A stretch of DNA of 64,000 nt from Phoenix dactylifera. Taxonomy: Eukaryota > Streptophyta > Magnoliopsida > Arecales > Arecaceae. Shown in pieces: positions 53,071 to 64,000 of this stretch. Below the pieces are notes generated by a model that saw nothing but the letters and a program-made list of their open reading frames with translations, was not told the origin of the DNA and ran no database searches. The DNA lies in assembly GCF_009389715.1 (NCBI RefSeq), contig NC_052406.1, positions 1,612,001-1,676,000 of the forward strand, in the 5' to 3' direction. Made by a program: the position numbers and the translations under genes. Every line of letters starts with the position of its first letter. Position 1 is the stretch's first letter.

Positions 53071-54144
53071 TGTCACAACCTAGGACCTTACCCAAAAAGG
53101 GTTATGCGAAAGGTATGATTTAGATTTCTTAATTCTATGTAAGTACCCAAGATTTATCTAGCTGTTGCGGGATTTTCACCCCGGCAACAGCCCGCACTCC
53201 GGCCGAGCAGGGAAAGCGAATGCGTCCCCACCGAGGTATTGTCCGCTCTGGGCCCCGTGGGCGCGGAGCTCGCACGGGGTGCGCACCCACCCGCAGGCGC
53301 GGAGCTCGTACGGTGGGCTTAGGCGTCCCTCACGGTTTTGTCCCAAAAGGCGCCTCGGTAAGAAGAGGTTATTGAGCCCCCCATTTAAGGCACAGACCTT
53401 TCCGCTGATTAACCGATGTGGGACTAAACTGGGAACCCCATCCCACAACACAGCCCCCCCAGTGGGAAGGTCTGTGTGTGGGCGGGGCCCTCCTTCTAGC
53501 GCCATCTGTTGCGGGATTTTCACCCCGGCAACAGCCCGCACACCGGCCGAGCAGGGAAAGCGAATGCGTCCCCACCGAGGTATTGTCCGCTCTGGGCCCC
53601 GTGGGCGCGGAGCTCGCACGGGGTGCGCACCCACCCGCAGGCGCGGAGCTCGTACGGTGGGCTTAGGCATCCCTCACGGTTTTGTCCCAAAAGGCGCCTC
53701 GGTAAGAAGAGGTTATTGAGCCCCCCATTTAAGGCACAGACCTTTCCGCTGATTAACCGATGTGGGACTAAACTGGGAACCCCATCCCACAACACTAGCG
53801 AATAATCGATGTGAGACTAAACACACGCTTGCACGAGTCTGTACATACTCCCCCGGTTTAAACTCTAGTGTCCTTGCCAAGCGTTAGGCTAAGGGTCCAA
53901 ATTCATTCAAATCCAATCATAAGCACCATAATCAGCATGTAGTCAACCTCTATGAACCCGTGCTACAATGTCTCCTAGTTCACATAGGCCATAGGCCGGG
54001 TCCACTCTGATAACATTTGTTACAACCTAGGACCTCATCCAAAAAGGCTAACCAGAAGGTATTATTTAGATTTTTTTGATCTTGTATAAGTACTCAATAT
54101 CTAGTAGTTCTAGTATTAAACATATTTCCATATGGGTCCTTACA
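53071..54144 (-). mobile_element. Outer TRIM retrotransposon (interrupted)
   Basis: Minus-strand orientation. Upper LTR is 54018-54144 and lower LTR is 53071-53845 (about 138 bp once the inner element is removed); both start TGTYACAACCTAGGACCT. The interior is 53846-54017, with a primer-site-like TGTTATCAGAGTGG on the minus strand directly beside the upper LTR. Target duplication CAATA at 53066-53070 and 54145-54149. Without the insert the element is about 437 bp and non-coding. Confidence 0.8.
53163..53794 (-). mobile_element. Inner TRIM retrotransposon, GC-rich, near-identical LTRs
   Basis: LTRs at 53163-53450 and 53507-53794 (288 bp each; I saw only two differences: CACTCC/CACACC and GGCGTC/GGCATC) flank a 56-bp interior. 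Ends are TGTTG...CAACA, with target duplication CTAGC at 53158-53162 and 53795-53799. On the minus strand the interior starts GATGGCGCTAGAAGGAGGG beside the LTR (primer-site position) and the LTR contains TTTAGTCCCACATCGGTTAA, the block also present in the TRIM at 9912. It interrupts the LTR of the outer TRIM. Long open frames across it are GC-driven and not genes. Confidence 0.9.
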
Positions 54145-54149
54145 CAATA

Positions 54150-57100
54150 AACATTGCATCTAAAGGATGCAAGAAAAGGAGAGTTCTAAGTTATTAGGAT
54201 TGAAGTTGCTAGAACAAGGAAGGCTTACTTGCCTCATTGTTAGCAATATATACTCTTATATTTCATCCGATGGGAAAGCTGTAGCTCTCTCAACTGCCAT
54301 CATCAAGCTCCTTCTAATTTGTTGGATTTTAAGCAGAGGCTAGACAATATGAAAGAAAGATACGCTGATGGAACACCTGCCCAAACTAAATGCTTGCTGT
54401 GCTTACAATGAATGAGAGTTCATGAATGCCTTATTAGTGGTTCTTCCTCAAAGGCCATTAACTGTCAGGTACTCAGAAGAGTGGATCGATCACTCGATGG
54501 CAAACTCGAAACTGATGCCGTTGCTAGCACCTTAAAGCCTTGACATTCATATCACGTACGGTAGAAGGCATTTAACCACAATGAAGAGATGCACCAATGG
54601 ATAAAGATAGATTTGACCAGAAATCTTGCTGTGAATGGTAGGTGGCTTCTGAAAATTCTATGCTACATTAATTTATAATGCGTGCTCTTCTTTTCCCTCA
54701 TTGGTCTCTAATTGAAGATGCCTTTAAAGGTGCTGTTATCATCCCCAGTTTAACCCTGGCACGGTTGCTTGTTTTTTCTTGTTCCCTCTGTCTTCCTTTG
54801 AATAGTTGATTGTCTTCTCATCTTCCCTTTTTTTTTCCTTTTTTTTTATTGTTGCGATAAATTTATACTTGAAAAGATTGAAGTACTTGGCAGAGGCCGC
54901 AAAGGGAGCAGATCCTAATTTGCACCATGCGGATTGGATCCACATATATTATTGTGGATCCAATGGTTATAATGAAACCAATCACTTAAAAGCTTCTAAT
55001 AGCATTACATCACTTGCTTCGGAATATTCGGACTATGGTAGGTGGAGACAGAGGCTAATGAAGCTGTGGATTAGGTGGTCTCTTATGTGGCTGACAATTT
55101 TGGAGGAGCCTATAACGTATTATTTTTTAATTTTTTTTGGATGTATTCATATAAAAAAAAAAAATTATAACATTACAACATCCCACTCTCCCTTACAATG
55201 CCTCTCTATCTCTCTCTCTCCCCCCCTTTTTGAGCCCAAGCGCTCCCTTATCATAAAAAAAGTCCGAGCAGAACTCTTCTACAGCATGAAAGACCGAGTG
55301 GATCCGAATATTGTCTTTCTCAGTAAAAGTCCAGGCAGATCTTCTATCTCTCCTCCCTTTCAATCTTCCTCTCTCAACGGTGTTCATAGAGGAGGTGCTA
55401 CAATCCTTCAACACCATCGTTTGCCACCTTTACCACCATGCTAGCAAACGTCCGAGCTCGATGAGATCTCCTCCTCCTTTGTTGCTATGGTTGTTGTCGT
55501 TACTTTCTTCGCTGTAGATCTACTTTCCATATATTTCGGCGATCGAATAATGGGCTCAATAGTTGTCCCTCGATTTGAGTTCTCGGATTGCTTTCTAGCT
55601 GAAGTGGAAGATTTGCTCGCAAAATAAAGCATTTATTGGGAAGGTCGTCTCCAGGCTGACACCATCCATGAACTAGAGCACCACTATGGAGTCGTCTAGG
55701 GGGCAACACCGTGGTAGAGTTCGACCCATGTATTAAAAAAGTTCAATAAGGAGGTGTCATTGACAATGGCATGGTTAACGACGCACCCGATGAAGGCAAC
55801 GCCATCGCCGAGTTCAGTGACTTGAAAGGTGGCGGGAGGCTGGAAGTGGCCTTAATTAGTAGCTGACGATGCCATCAAAGGGGAACAACAACTTGATGGG
55901 CAATGGGATGTTAGATGAGGTGGAAAGGAGGAGGGGGATGGTGAGGGATTGGCCATGGCATGGAAGAAGTCTGTGTCGACAATGTTGTAGGAGAAGATTT
56001 GAGGAGGGACAAGAGGGGATGGAAAAGAGGCGTTATGATGAAAAGGTTGAGATGGGCTAAGGGGACCCTGTTCAAAGCTTTAAAGTATTGGTTTTATCAG
56101 AACTATTGGATCCAAAACAATACGCATAGATACAAATGGTGGTTAGCATAGCATCCAACGGTGCAAATTCCGCACTGTAGAGGATCCGAGCTTGACAAGA
56201 AATTGCACAAGACAAGAGAAAAGCTAATACTAAAGGGAATGGTTGGATATCGTAGCATGCTAAATGGAAGTTGTGCATCCTATCTTGTTCTGAAAAATTG
56301 CAGCCAATGGGGGACTGTATTAGGTGGTTGGAGTGCAGAGCATGAGTCTCACCCATACAGAGATAACCACAATCAACTTGAAAGCCAGACATACAATACC
56401 CTAATTTTTCTACTTTTCAATTTCTTCCTTTTCTGTTCCCTCTTGTTTAATCCATGCATGTTTAGTTAAATTGGTCAAAATTTAGGTTAGAATCCAACCA
56501 AATACGTAATATAATGACAGAGATTCCAAACATGATTAAGTGAGGCTAGATCAAGCCTTGTTTTCCTCTCTTCTATCAATTAAATTAGTCATTACTTTTT
56601 TCCCCATCCCATCTATAAAATTTATGGTATTTTTGGATTCAATTAATTATTAAATATACTTTATGTGCAATTTATTTATACCAATTTATTTATACCAACT
56701 TTATCTTTAATTAATTATTTAATATATTAATTTTTATATTTTTATTATTTACTTACGCATCATGCATGTTATACTTAACCTTATTTGTCCATATTTAATA
56801 GCATAAAAATCACCTCATCTACTTAAATGACCCACTAATAAAAAGCTTGGTTAGGCGATTTATGAGAAATTATATTCTGTATCGCGTGTATCATGTGGCC
56901 ATGCACCATATTAGTTACTAAGATGCGTTCTTATGGATCCTATTTATAATGCGCTCGCTCGGTGATCGGCCCACATGAATACAACTTGATGATTGGCGTG
57001 GCTGTGGTCTTTATTAGATTAACAAGATTTTTTTAAAGATACCAATTTTTATTTAGTTTATATGATTACACTCCTCTTTCTAAATTTTGCACCCCTGCAA

Positions 57101-57480
57101 GGCTAAAAAGTGATGTAGTTGGTGTCGGCAGCACCCAACCGACTTTCAGGTAGAGTTTGGCCGATTTCCATAGTTGTCCCGCATTAGCCCTGGACACGTG
57201 CCATGCACTTGAATAAAGCACGGATTGCCGCGATCCATCCGGATTAGAGAATTCTTCTAATTTAATGGCTAGGATTCCTCGCCTGGCCCTTTTCGCAAGC
57301 AGCGAACTGATGAGTGGATTTAGAGCCAAACTAGTAGATATTCGAGATCTATAAACTATAATTGACTAGAGATTAATTTAATTACTTAATTATCCTCCCA
57401 CCGACTCGTGCTCTTGCTTTGCTACTCGCATCGCCAAAAATGGGGTTTCTGGAACGCGGCAGCGCGAGGTGATCTCTTCG
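54150..57480. other. Intergenic region
   Basis: AT-rich background with a GC-richer patch at about 55.3-56.05 kb (CT-rich, then GGAGGGG-rich) that has short open frames on both strands but no family resemblance I can name; it might be a captured gene fragment or repeat. The final few hundred bases are presumed promoter of the LRR gene. Confidence 0.4.
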
Positions 57481-57506
57481 CCCTCGCGCTCGGATCGAGA
57501 TTTCCG

Positions 57507-60500
57507 ATGGGGGGCTCCTCGACCTTGGCTTCGATCTGCTGCTTCCTTCTTCTCCTCAGTCTCGCCTGCTGTAAGACCGTGAAGCGAGACGGTACTTGTT
57601 CCCTCCACTCCAATCTCCAATTCGTTCTGAGATTAAGGTTGCGTTAGTTTGTCTGGATCTTGTAAGTTCGTACTGAAATGGGAAAATTTGCTTTGGGTAC
57701 GGTCGAATTTTAGAAATATGTTGTTTTTCTTTAACTTTTCGTTCATTTTAGTGAGATGGAGTACATTAGTGTTGAAATTGGATTTGAGGTTTTCCTTAGG
57801 TAGTAAACTTTGTTTTAATTTGTTATTTACGAAGAATTTTAACTGAATCTGATTTTTATTCTTCTGTTTAGTAGATATAGATTGCTCGCTTTAGATCAGG
57901 CTGCAGTTTTTGTTGTAAATTTGTTAATTTTAACGGAAAGAATAAATTTTTGTTGTTGCTATTTAGATTTCTGCGGGCTAAAGTGGCGACGAGATTTGAT
58001 GTTTGCTAATTATTAGGAAATTTAGTTCAATTTACAAGCTGCAGTTTAATAAACAAATGTCACTTTTTTCCCCCAGAAATACAACATTTTGTGTTATCTC
58101 TTATCTACATCAGAAAATATTACCGGAATTGCTGTCTGGATGCTAGGCTTTCGTGGAGGGTCAATGTAGTCTAGGATTGCACCTTGATTTAGCTGATTTA
58201 CTGAAATTTATGTCAGTACTTTTGGATGGCTGCTGCCTTTACAACATGGTCTCTTTGTCCAGTGGATGGTCGATCCTCTCCTTTAATTCAGAGAAGGTTG
58301 TAAGCTGACCTTTTAGCAGGAAGTTTGAGATGTGGTACTAGTTTTTTTGTCCCCTGACAAGCCTTCGACATATCCAACTGGGAGGAGAAATTCTTAGAAG
58401 AAATGGGATCCTTTTTGTTGAGAACATGGTTCTTGGATGGCTTAAGTGACAAGATATTACCTTGAGGGCAGGGAAATGCCTAGTCATGTAGGGGTGGCAA
58501 TTTACATTGCCTTGTTGGGTTCTCGACTGTATTCGACCCTAATGAGGCGGGTTTTACCGACCTATTTAGACTCAGCGGTGGGGACAAGTATTTAGTAAAA
58601 ACCATTGCATGATTGGGGCGGAGGCGAATAATGGCATACCTGCCCTGAACCTGACTCTGGGTATTTACTAAAATGACCTTTTTAATTGTTTGCTTTTGTT
58701 AGTTTAAGGTATCTTTGATTTCCTAAGGAACTATATTTCTATTTGTTGTTTGTATTATTGTTGAACATTTGGTTTGTTAAAGTTCTATATCTTGGAATCT
58801 TTATTTAATGTTATGTGAGATACTAAGGTTTAATGTTATATTCTTTTTGTTTTTTTTTTTATTTGTATGCTGAAAAAAAGATGACTTTTGTAGTTTTACC
58901 TAACCCGATCCATCCCAATATGCCTTGTCTAGGCATTGCGGGGTGGGGCGGGTTCGGGGATTTAAGTATACTCACATGATGGGTATGTGGTTTCCCATTG
59001 CATGAACCGGCCCCTTTGCCATCCTTATAGTGATGTAGAGTAGTTGTAGTGTAGTTACCACACTGCTGTTTGTTTGTTAGCATTGCAAAAGCTCAATCTT
59101 GATCTTATCATACTTCTAGAATAGATTGTTGTGAAGAAATTCTAAGATGGAGGGGAAAGATGAAAGCTGAGGTAATTCCTCTTAACCATGGGTCTTCTGT
59201 AGATTAAAACACAAGGAGGCTGGTTTGTAGTAGGACCATCCTTACTTGCAAAGTGAGAATATGATCTTTATGCTTTATCATGGGGATCATCTTCTCAAAT
59301 TGACATGTCATCAACTTTATCAGTGGTCCTCTTAGAATCTTATTTCCTAAATCACTCAAGTGTATCAAGATTCAAGATTAGCAGGGCATTGTAATATGCA
59401 TCTTTCATCTCATATGTCAAGAGTGATGTTGGATAATTTGACCACAGTGCCAAATAATGTAGCCCACATGGCATCTGACAACCACCGATGTTGCTGGTTT
59501 CACCATGTCACCATTTCCTCCATGTACCACCTCAGATGTTGTTATACCATGACACCACCAATAACCAAATGGATGGCATTATATATTTGTGTCCTCTTAT
59601 TTTACCTCTGTATCTAAATTCTGGACAAAAGGAACCCATAGGTCACTTTGCTATATTTTTTCTCCTTTCTTATTTGTATCTCTTCTCCTTTTCCTAATTT
59701 GTCTGCAAAAATATGGTCTATCTAAAGTATGCTACTCACCACCGCACCACCAATAACCAAAAATATGGTGTTATTTATGTGTGTCCTCTTATTTTACCTC
59801 TGTTTCTAAATTCTGGACAACAAGGAACCCATAGGTCACTTTGCTCTATTTTTTCTCCTTTCTTATATGTCTCTCTTCTCCTTTCTCAAATTTGACCACA
59901 AAACTATGGTCTATCCAAAGTATGCTATTCATCAGAAAGACAAGAAATCCTTTATGTGGTTAAGATTGGATTATGTATTCCATAAAATGTATGGAAATGG
60001 ACACCTCATACTAGTTGTTGGTAATACTGATTACTGTGAACTAAACTTTGTATATCTCAAAATTTACTTAATTGGATAAATGGAAAACGTATATCACTTA
60101 ACCAGATTAGAATTCTTGCTGACAATGCATTGTATTATCATTTGAATTCAAATGGCTAGTTATTTTTGTAGTATAATAAGAACATTCATATATTTGATCT
60201 TAATTAAGGATGGAAGACCTTCTTGTGCTCTCTAATGGGCTTAAAAGTTGGCTTTCTTGCAGTAAAAGCATTAAACGAAATCAAGGCTTCACTTGGATGG
60301 AGGGTGGTTTATGCATGGGTTGGAGATGATCCTTGTGGAGATGGTGACCTTCCCCCATGGTCCGGTGTTACATGTTCTCAACAGGGAGATTACAGGGTTG
60401 TGACAGAATTGTAAGAAAGCAATCTATTCTCTTCCATCCTTTGCTTGTTCTCTCATAAATGTGTTTTCATTGGTTTGTACTGCCCAAAGTTGCACAGTCT

Positions 60501-63500
60501 TTAGCTTTATTGATATCAGCGATGGCCATTACTAAATTTGTCATATTAAAGGATATGCATCATAGAATTCATTTTATATTGAGATGAAATAGAAAATAAA
60601 ATAGCGCATTATTTAAAAAAAGGTAAAAAGCATACCCTAGTAGGATATATGGAAGAATGAATTTTTAATTTCATATGATCTTTTAGTTTATATGTCATGT
60701 AGCTGCTAATATAGGAGCTACAAAGGAAAACCCTGAACAACCCAGTCTACATCCTTTGATCTTTCAAGTAGATCATATATGAACGTGAAGTTGTGCAATT
60801 TGTAAAAGATACCCTTCCCTTTGTGGGAACTTCTGAACTAAAAGTTACAAGGCAAAGGAAGGCTTTTAGTGGTAAGAAAACACATTTGTATATGTTGAGC
60901 ATTCAAAAAAATATGGTTCAGGGAAGTTGTTTTGCAATGTGAAACATAAAACATAATCATTAATTTATAGTGGGAATAATGCGCTGTTCAGATATTTACT
61001 TGATATAAGAAAGATATGACTGATATAGCTATAAAATGGTTCTAATAGTAACCTCGAACAATTACAGACATTTACTTGATATAAGAAAGATATGTAGATA
61101 TCAGTTTGCAGATTGATATTCAAACACTAGATTATATGCTTGGGTACGTAGTTCTCTATATCAAGGAGTGACCTATTGCTACTGTGGTTATCCTGGTAGG
61201 TGTTGGCACAAACCACGTACTGCAGTGTGTTGACATTCAGCATGGATCACGAACATGACATTATATGTAAGATTACCATTTAGTACATAATTGATGCACT
61301 AAGATGCCAAGACTTTTTTTTTATTTTTGTGTGGGGTGGGGGGGTGGGGTGGGCAGGGTGATATAGGCTACTATTAATTGCTTACAACCGGGATATACAT
61401 ATGTTTTTAACACTCAAATATGTTTTTGACCATTCTAAACCAACATATAATTTTAAATCCTACTAAAGACATGTGATTTGTGGATAAACTTGTCATAAAT
61501 ATGTAAACTGTATGATATAAAGAAGAATCACACATAAACTAGCATAATAAGTTTTATATCAAACTAAACAAAAGAAGAGGCTTTTAGAGTGGTTTACTAG
61601 ATTTGAAAGAGTTAAAGCAAAATAATCTAATTTATTTAAATGATTTTGCATTTTTGGCTAGCATTGAATTTTTCTTGGAGTAGATATTTTAACTTAAATA
61701 ACCTTTGAAAACTTTAACTCAACTCAACTAATCCAAACTAGTTCGGGTTGGCTACATGAATTCTTTTTCTCCATTCCCCTCTGTTTAAGCTGATGCTTTC
61801 TGTAAAATGTAGAGATATCAAATCTTTCTGGACTAATTCATCCCATGTGATTTTCAGCCTACATCTATCCCTCTTTCCTTCTACATGTATCAAATCACTT
61901 TCATACTGGTGCATCTCTTGGCCTATATCATGCTAAACAATCTAAGTTGTCCTCTCAATTTGTCCTCGATTGGTATTACCTCTATCCTTTTACGAGTGAC
62001 TTCATCTCTTATTCTATATTTTCTTGTATTATTACATATGGATCTCAACATTCTCATTTTGGCCACACTTATCATATGCACATGTTTTTAACAGCCAAAC
62101 ATTTTGCACCATAAAGCATAGCTGGTTATATGGCCATCATCAAGAATTTTTTCTTCAACTTGGTAGATATTCTGTGATCATATAATATTTCAGTTGTACC
62201 TCTCCATTTATCCTATCTGCTTTAATCCTATGGATAACATCCTTTTCAATCTTATCTTTCTTATTAATAATTGATCCTAAATACTGAAATAATCACGTTT
62301 AAGAACTTCATGACCTCAATTTTCATGCTATCTTCATCTATATTACTAATTTTATTAAAACTACATTCTATATATTCCTTCTTGGGCCTATTTAACTTAA
62401 ACCTTTAGATTCCAAGTCACTTCTCCATACTTTCAACTTACGATTATCTCCAACCTTAGTTTCATCCACTAAAATTATGCTAACCGCAAATAATATATGC
62501 AAAGGAATATTATCCTGAATATGGCTTGCATGCTCATCCATAACTAGTGCAAAAAGGTAAGGACTTAGTGCAGATCCTATGAACATGAGTCCTTATAGAG
62601 TAGGAGGGTTGGGGAAGGTTGACGACTAGCATAAATCTGTAGTCATATCCTATGTATAAGAAAACTTTTGAAAAGTGTCCATTCTAAAACATTGTTCAAT
62701 GTTGCTAACATGCATTTCCTTTAGAAAGATGGAAACCAATGCTATTGGCTACAAGTACATAAATATCATATGAGTTGTAGTACTAATGTCCATATCGGTC
62801 ATAGTAAAATTATTTTATTTTATTTAATTTGTTATAGTTATCTGACATTTTAATGTATGCACAATGCTTGTTTATGTATCAGAATGTCAAATTGCTTATT
62901 TAACATATCGATCAGCCTAAATATCAGAAAAGGAAGCCGAAAATCTTGATGAATGTCTTGTATCCATAGTTCAATTTATGTACATTTGGTTCATAGTAGC
63001 TTGTATGTGCTAGAAGTCTATTGATAATCCTAGACACCTTAATATACCATATTTTTTTTCATGCCCATATTTAGCATCTCTGCTGCAATCAATACATATA
63101 TCAGAGTCAGTAAACCTAAAAGCAATGTGTTCTTATGCACATTCACATGCATAGGTCATGCTCTTGGTCTGGTATGCCATATGAAGATTGAATATGCACT
63201 CCATTATTGCTTGGTTTATATTACCGATGCTTTGAAATGAGTATATGACTGGTATAGCAATTCCCAGAACATCTTTTTGCTTATCACCGAACCATGATAG
63301 TATTGCATCGGTTAGAAATTTTCAGTTTGAATTACATAAATATTTAATTTAAGGTTTTATATGTCATTATTGACTGGCAGCTTTCGTCATTGTAACATCA
63401 TAGAAATAATTTAGCATAATAAGAGATCACCGGTTGCCTCTCCTTTCTGCATGTGCATAATCTTAGCACGGGAGAATGGTGGCAGTTAATTCTCCCGCTG

Positions 63501-63771
63501 AGAATTGATAGCTGAAATGTTACTTTGGATGTGAATTTTCTTTTAAACTTCCCCCTTAGAGAGCTACCACCTTTCTAAGAAAAAAATATTGGTTTCAAAT
63601 TTGCGGATATAGTTATTGGTGAAGAAACTAGAAGTGATGATCATGTTGAACTTCCCTTTTAATATATAACATATTATAATAATCCTATTTCACTTGCAGG
63701 GAAGTGTATGCTGTATCAATAGTTGGTCCTTTTCCTACTGCTGTTACAAATCTACTGGATCTGACAAGGCT
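57507..63771 (+). CDS. Extracellular LRR protein, first three exons (gene runs off the window)
   Basis: Exons 57507-57591, 60263-60410 and 63700-63771, with GT-AG borders and compatible phases (1, 2, 2), give 101+ residues so far. Exon 1 encodes a signal peptide (MGGSSTLASICCFLLLLSLACC). Exon 2 encodes the N-terminal LRR cap: VKALNEIKASLGWRVVYAW, DDPCGDG, PPWSGVTCS, with the paired Cys of the LRRNT_2 type. Exon 3 is exactly 72 nt, one 24-residue repeat (EVYAVSIVGPFPTAVTNLLDLTRL), and ends at a GTAAGA donor. It resembles a conserved small family of secreted plant LRR proteins without kinase, but the 3' part is missing, so a kinase cannot be excluded. Likely apoplastic or cell-surface protein recognition; ligand unknown. 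Confidence 0.85.
58489..59027. mobile_element. Non-autonomous hAT element in LRR intron 1
   Basis: A 539-bp element with termini TAGGGGTGGCAA and, reversed from the right, TAAGGATGGCAA, flanked by TAGTCATG (58481-58488) and TAGTGATG (59028-59035), 7 of 8 matching. Subterminal regions contain ACCCGA/GGCGGGTTT-type words in both orientations. TAGGGGTGGCAA is typical of Ac/Tag1-like hAT termini. No coding sequence. Confidence 0.8.
59553..59934. repeat. Direct tandem repeat, period 192 bp
   Basis: Copies at 59553-59744 and 59745-59934 share GTGTCCTCTTATTTTACCTC and AACCCATAGGTCACTTTGCT with few differences. It lies in intron 1 of the LRR gene; no conserved coding frame. Confidence 0.85.
61333..61358 (+). 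repeat. G-quadruplex-capable G tract
   Basis: Five runs of three or more G separated by one or two bases (GGGG-T-GGGGGGG-T-GGGG-T-GGG-CA-GGG) in an AT-rich intron (LRR intron 2, sense strand), so the structure could form in the pre-mRNA too. Confidence 0.7.
61711..62590 (-). pseudogene. RTE-type LINE fragment in LRR intron 2
   Basis: The minus-strand frame at 62586-62392 reads GSALSPYLFALVMDE, then HIQDNIPL and KVWRSDLESKGLS, the region around the reverse transcriptase active site of plant RTE LINEs (the FADD box reads FAVS here, so it is inactive). Further 3' frames are broken, and it ends at about 61711 in the same AACTCAACTCAACT tail as the LINE at 17.57 kb. Truncated at the 5' side. Antisense to the host gene. 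Confidence 0.75.
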
Positions 63772-64000
63772 GTAAGAATTCTCTCCTCTTGTCGTCAAAG
63801 TTTGTGTTCATGAAATCTCAAAAATCCTAAGCCTGTTATTTAATGATCACTCTTTGTTTGCAATGCTTTTCCGGATAGTGTGTTACAATAAGAGAAATAC
63901 TTGCATTGTGCATTATTCACATTGCATATGTATTTGATCCTCAGAGTTTGATAAGTCAATTCTGCTGTTGAACATAGAAAATAATTTCATTGATGTCTGT

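Noticed and set aside
53165..53805. Long open frames on both strands (up to 184 residues)
   Set aside because: They fall across the GC-rich LTRs of the inner TRIM and repeat with the LTRs; open because of base composition, not coding.
54739..55444. Frames of 68-212 residues in the 54.7-55.4 kb region
   Set aside because: They span AT-rich homopolymers and CT repeats, with no domain and no splice logic.
57066..57329. 87-residue minus-strand frame upstream of the LRR gene
   Set aside because: No recognisable domain or gene context; length is within chance for this region.

Overview
The window is plant nuclear DNA: intron-rich genes, transposon-laden intergenic and intronic sequence, and protein families specific to land plants (ZAT-type C2H2 factors, CLE peptides, WRKY, SNAP33-type SNAREs). 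Gene style and repeats suggest a monocot, plausibly a palm, but that assignment is an inference from general character. No bacterial, viral or organellar segment, CRISPR array, rRNA or tRNA gene was recognised.

Layout. 0.15-1.6 kb: intron-less four-finger ZAT-type repressor with an EAR motif. 7.8-22.2 kb: a two-exon gene for a U1-type (matrin-like) zinc-finger protein, split by a 13.4 kb intron. That intron holds an RTE-type LINE broken by a TRIM and by an LTR element (itself carrying a GGTACC-rich hAT-type MITE); 2.65 kb of this nest was then tandemly duplicated with almost no divergence. A PIF/Harbinger-like element and an older tandem repeat lie further 3' in the same intron. 23.6-23.9 kb: an orphan C-terminal WRKY exon (minus strand). 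26.1-32.9 kb: a SNAP25/SNAP33-like Qb+Qc SNARE with two 5'UTR exons, followed about 270 bp downstream by a 3.4 kb hAT transposon with a nearly complete but disabled transposase. 39.0-46.0 kb (minus): a NYN-nuclease/LOTUS (MARF1-like) protein with a roughly 5 kb 5'UTR intron and a Mutator-like MITE just upstream of its promoter. 48.8-49.3 kb: LINE-type RNase H remnant. 50.8-51.1 kb: intron-less CLE pre-propeptide. 53.1-54.1 kb: a TRIM nested in another TRIM, each with its own 5-bp target duplication. 57.5 kb to the end: first three exons of an extracellular LRR protein gene continuing past the window, with an hAT element in intron 1 and an RTE LINE fragment in intron 2.

The genes are functionally unrelated (transcriptional repression, RNA binding, membrane fusion, RNA turnover, peptide signalling, LRR recognition) and show no cluster logic. 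I found no convincing new multi-gene system. The most informative content is the transposon archaeology: element boundaries can be fixed to the base by target-site duplications, insertions can be ordered in time, and several elements sit where they could affect host gene structure. All protein calls come from reading motifs by eye; no database search was run.
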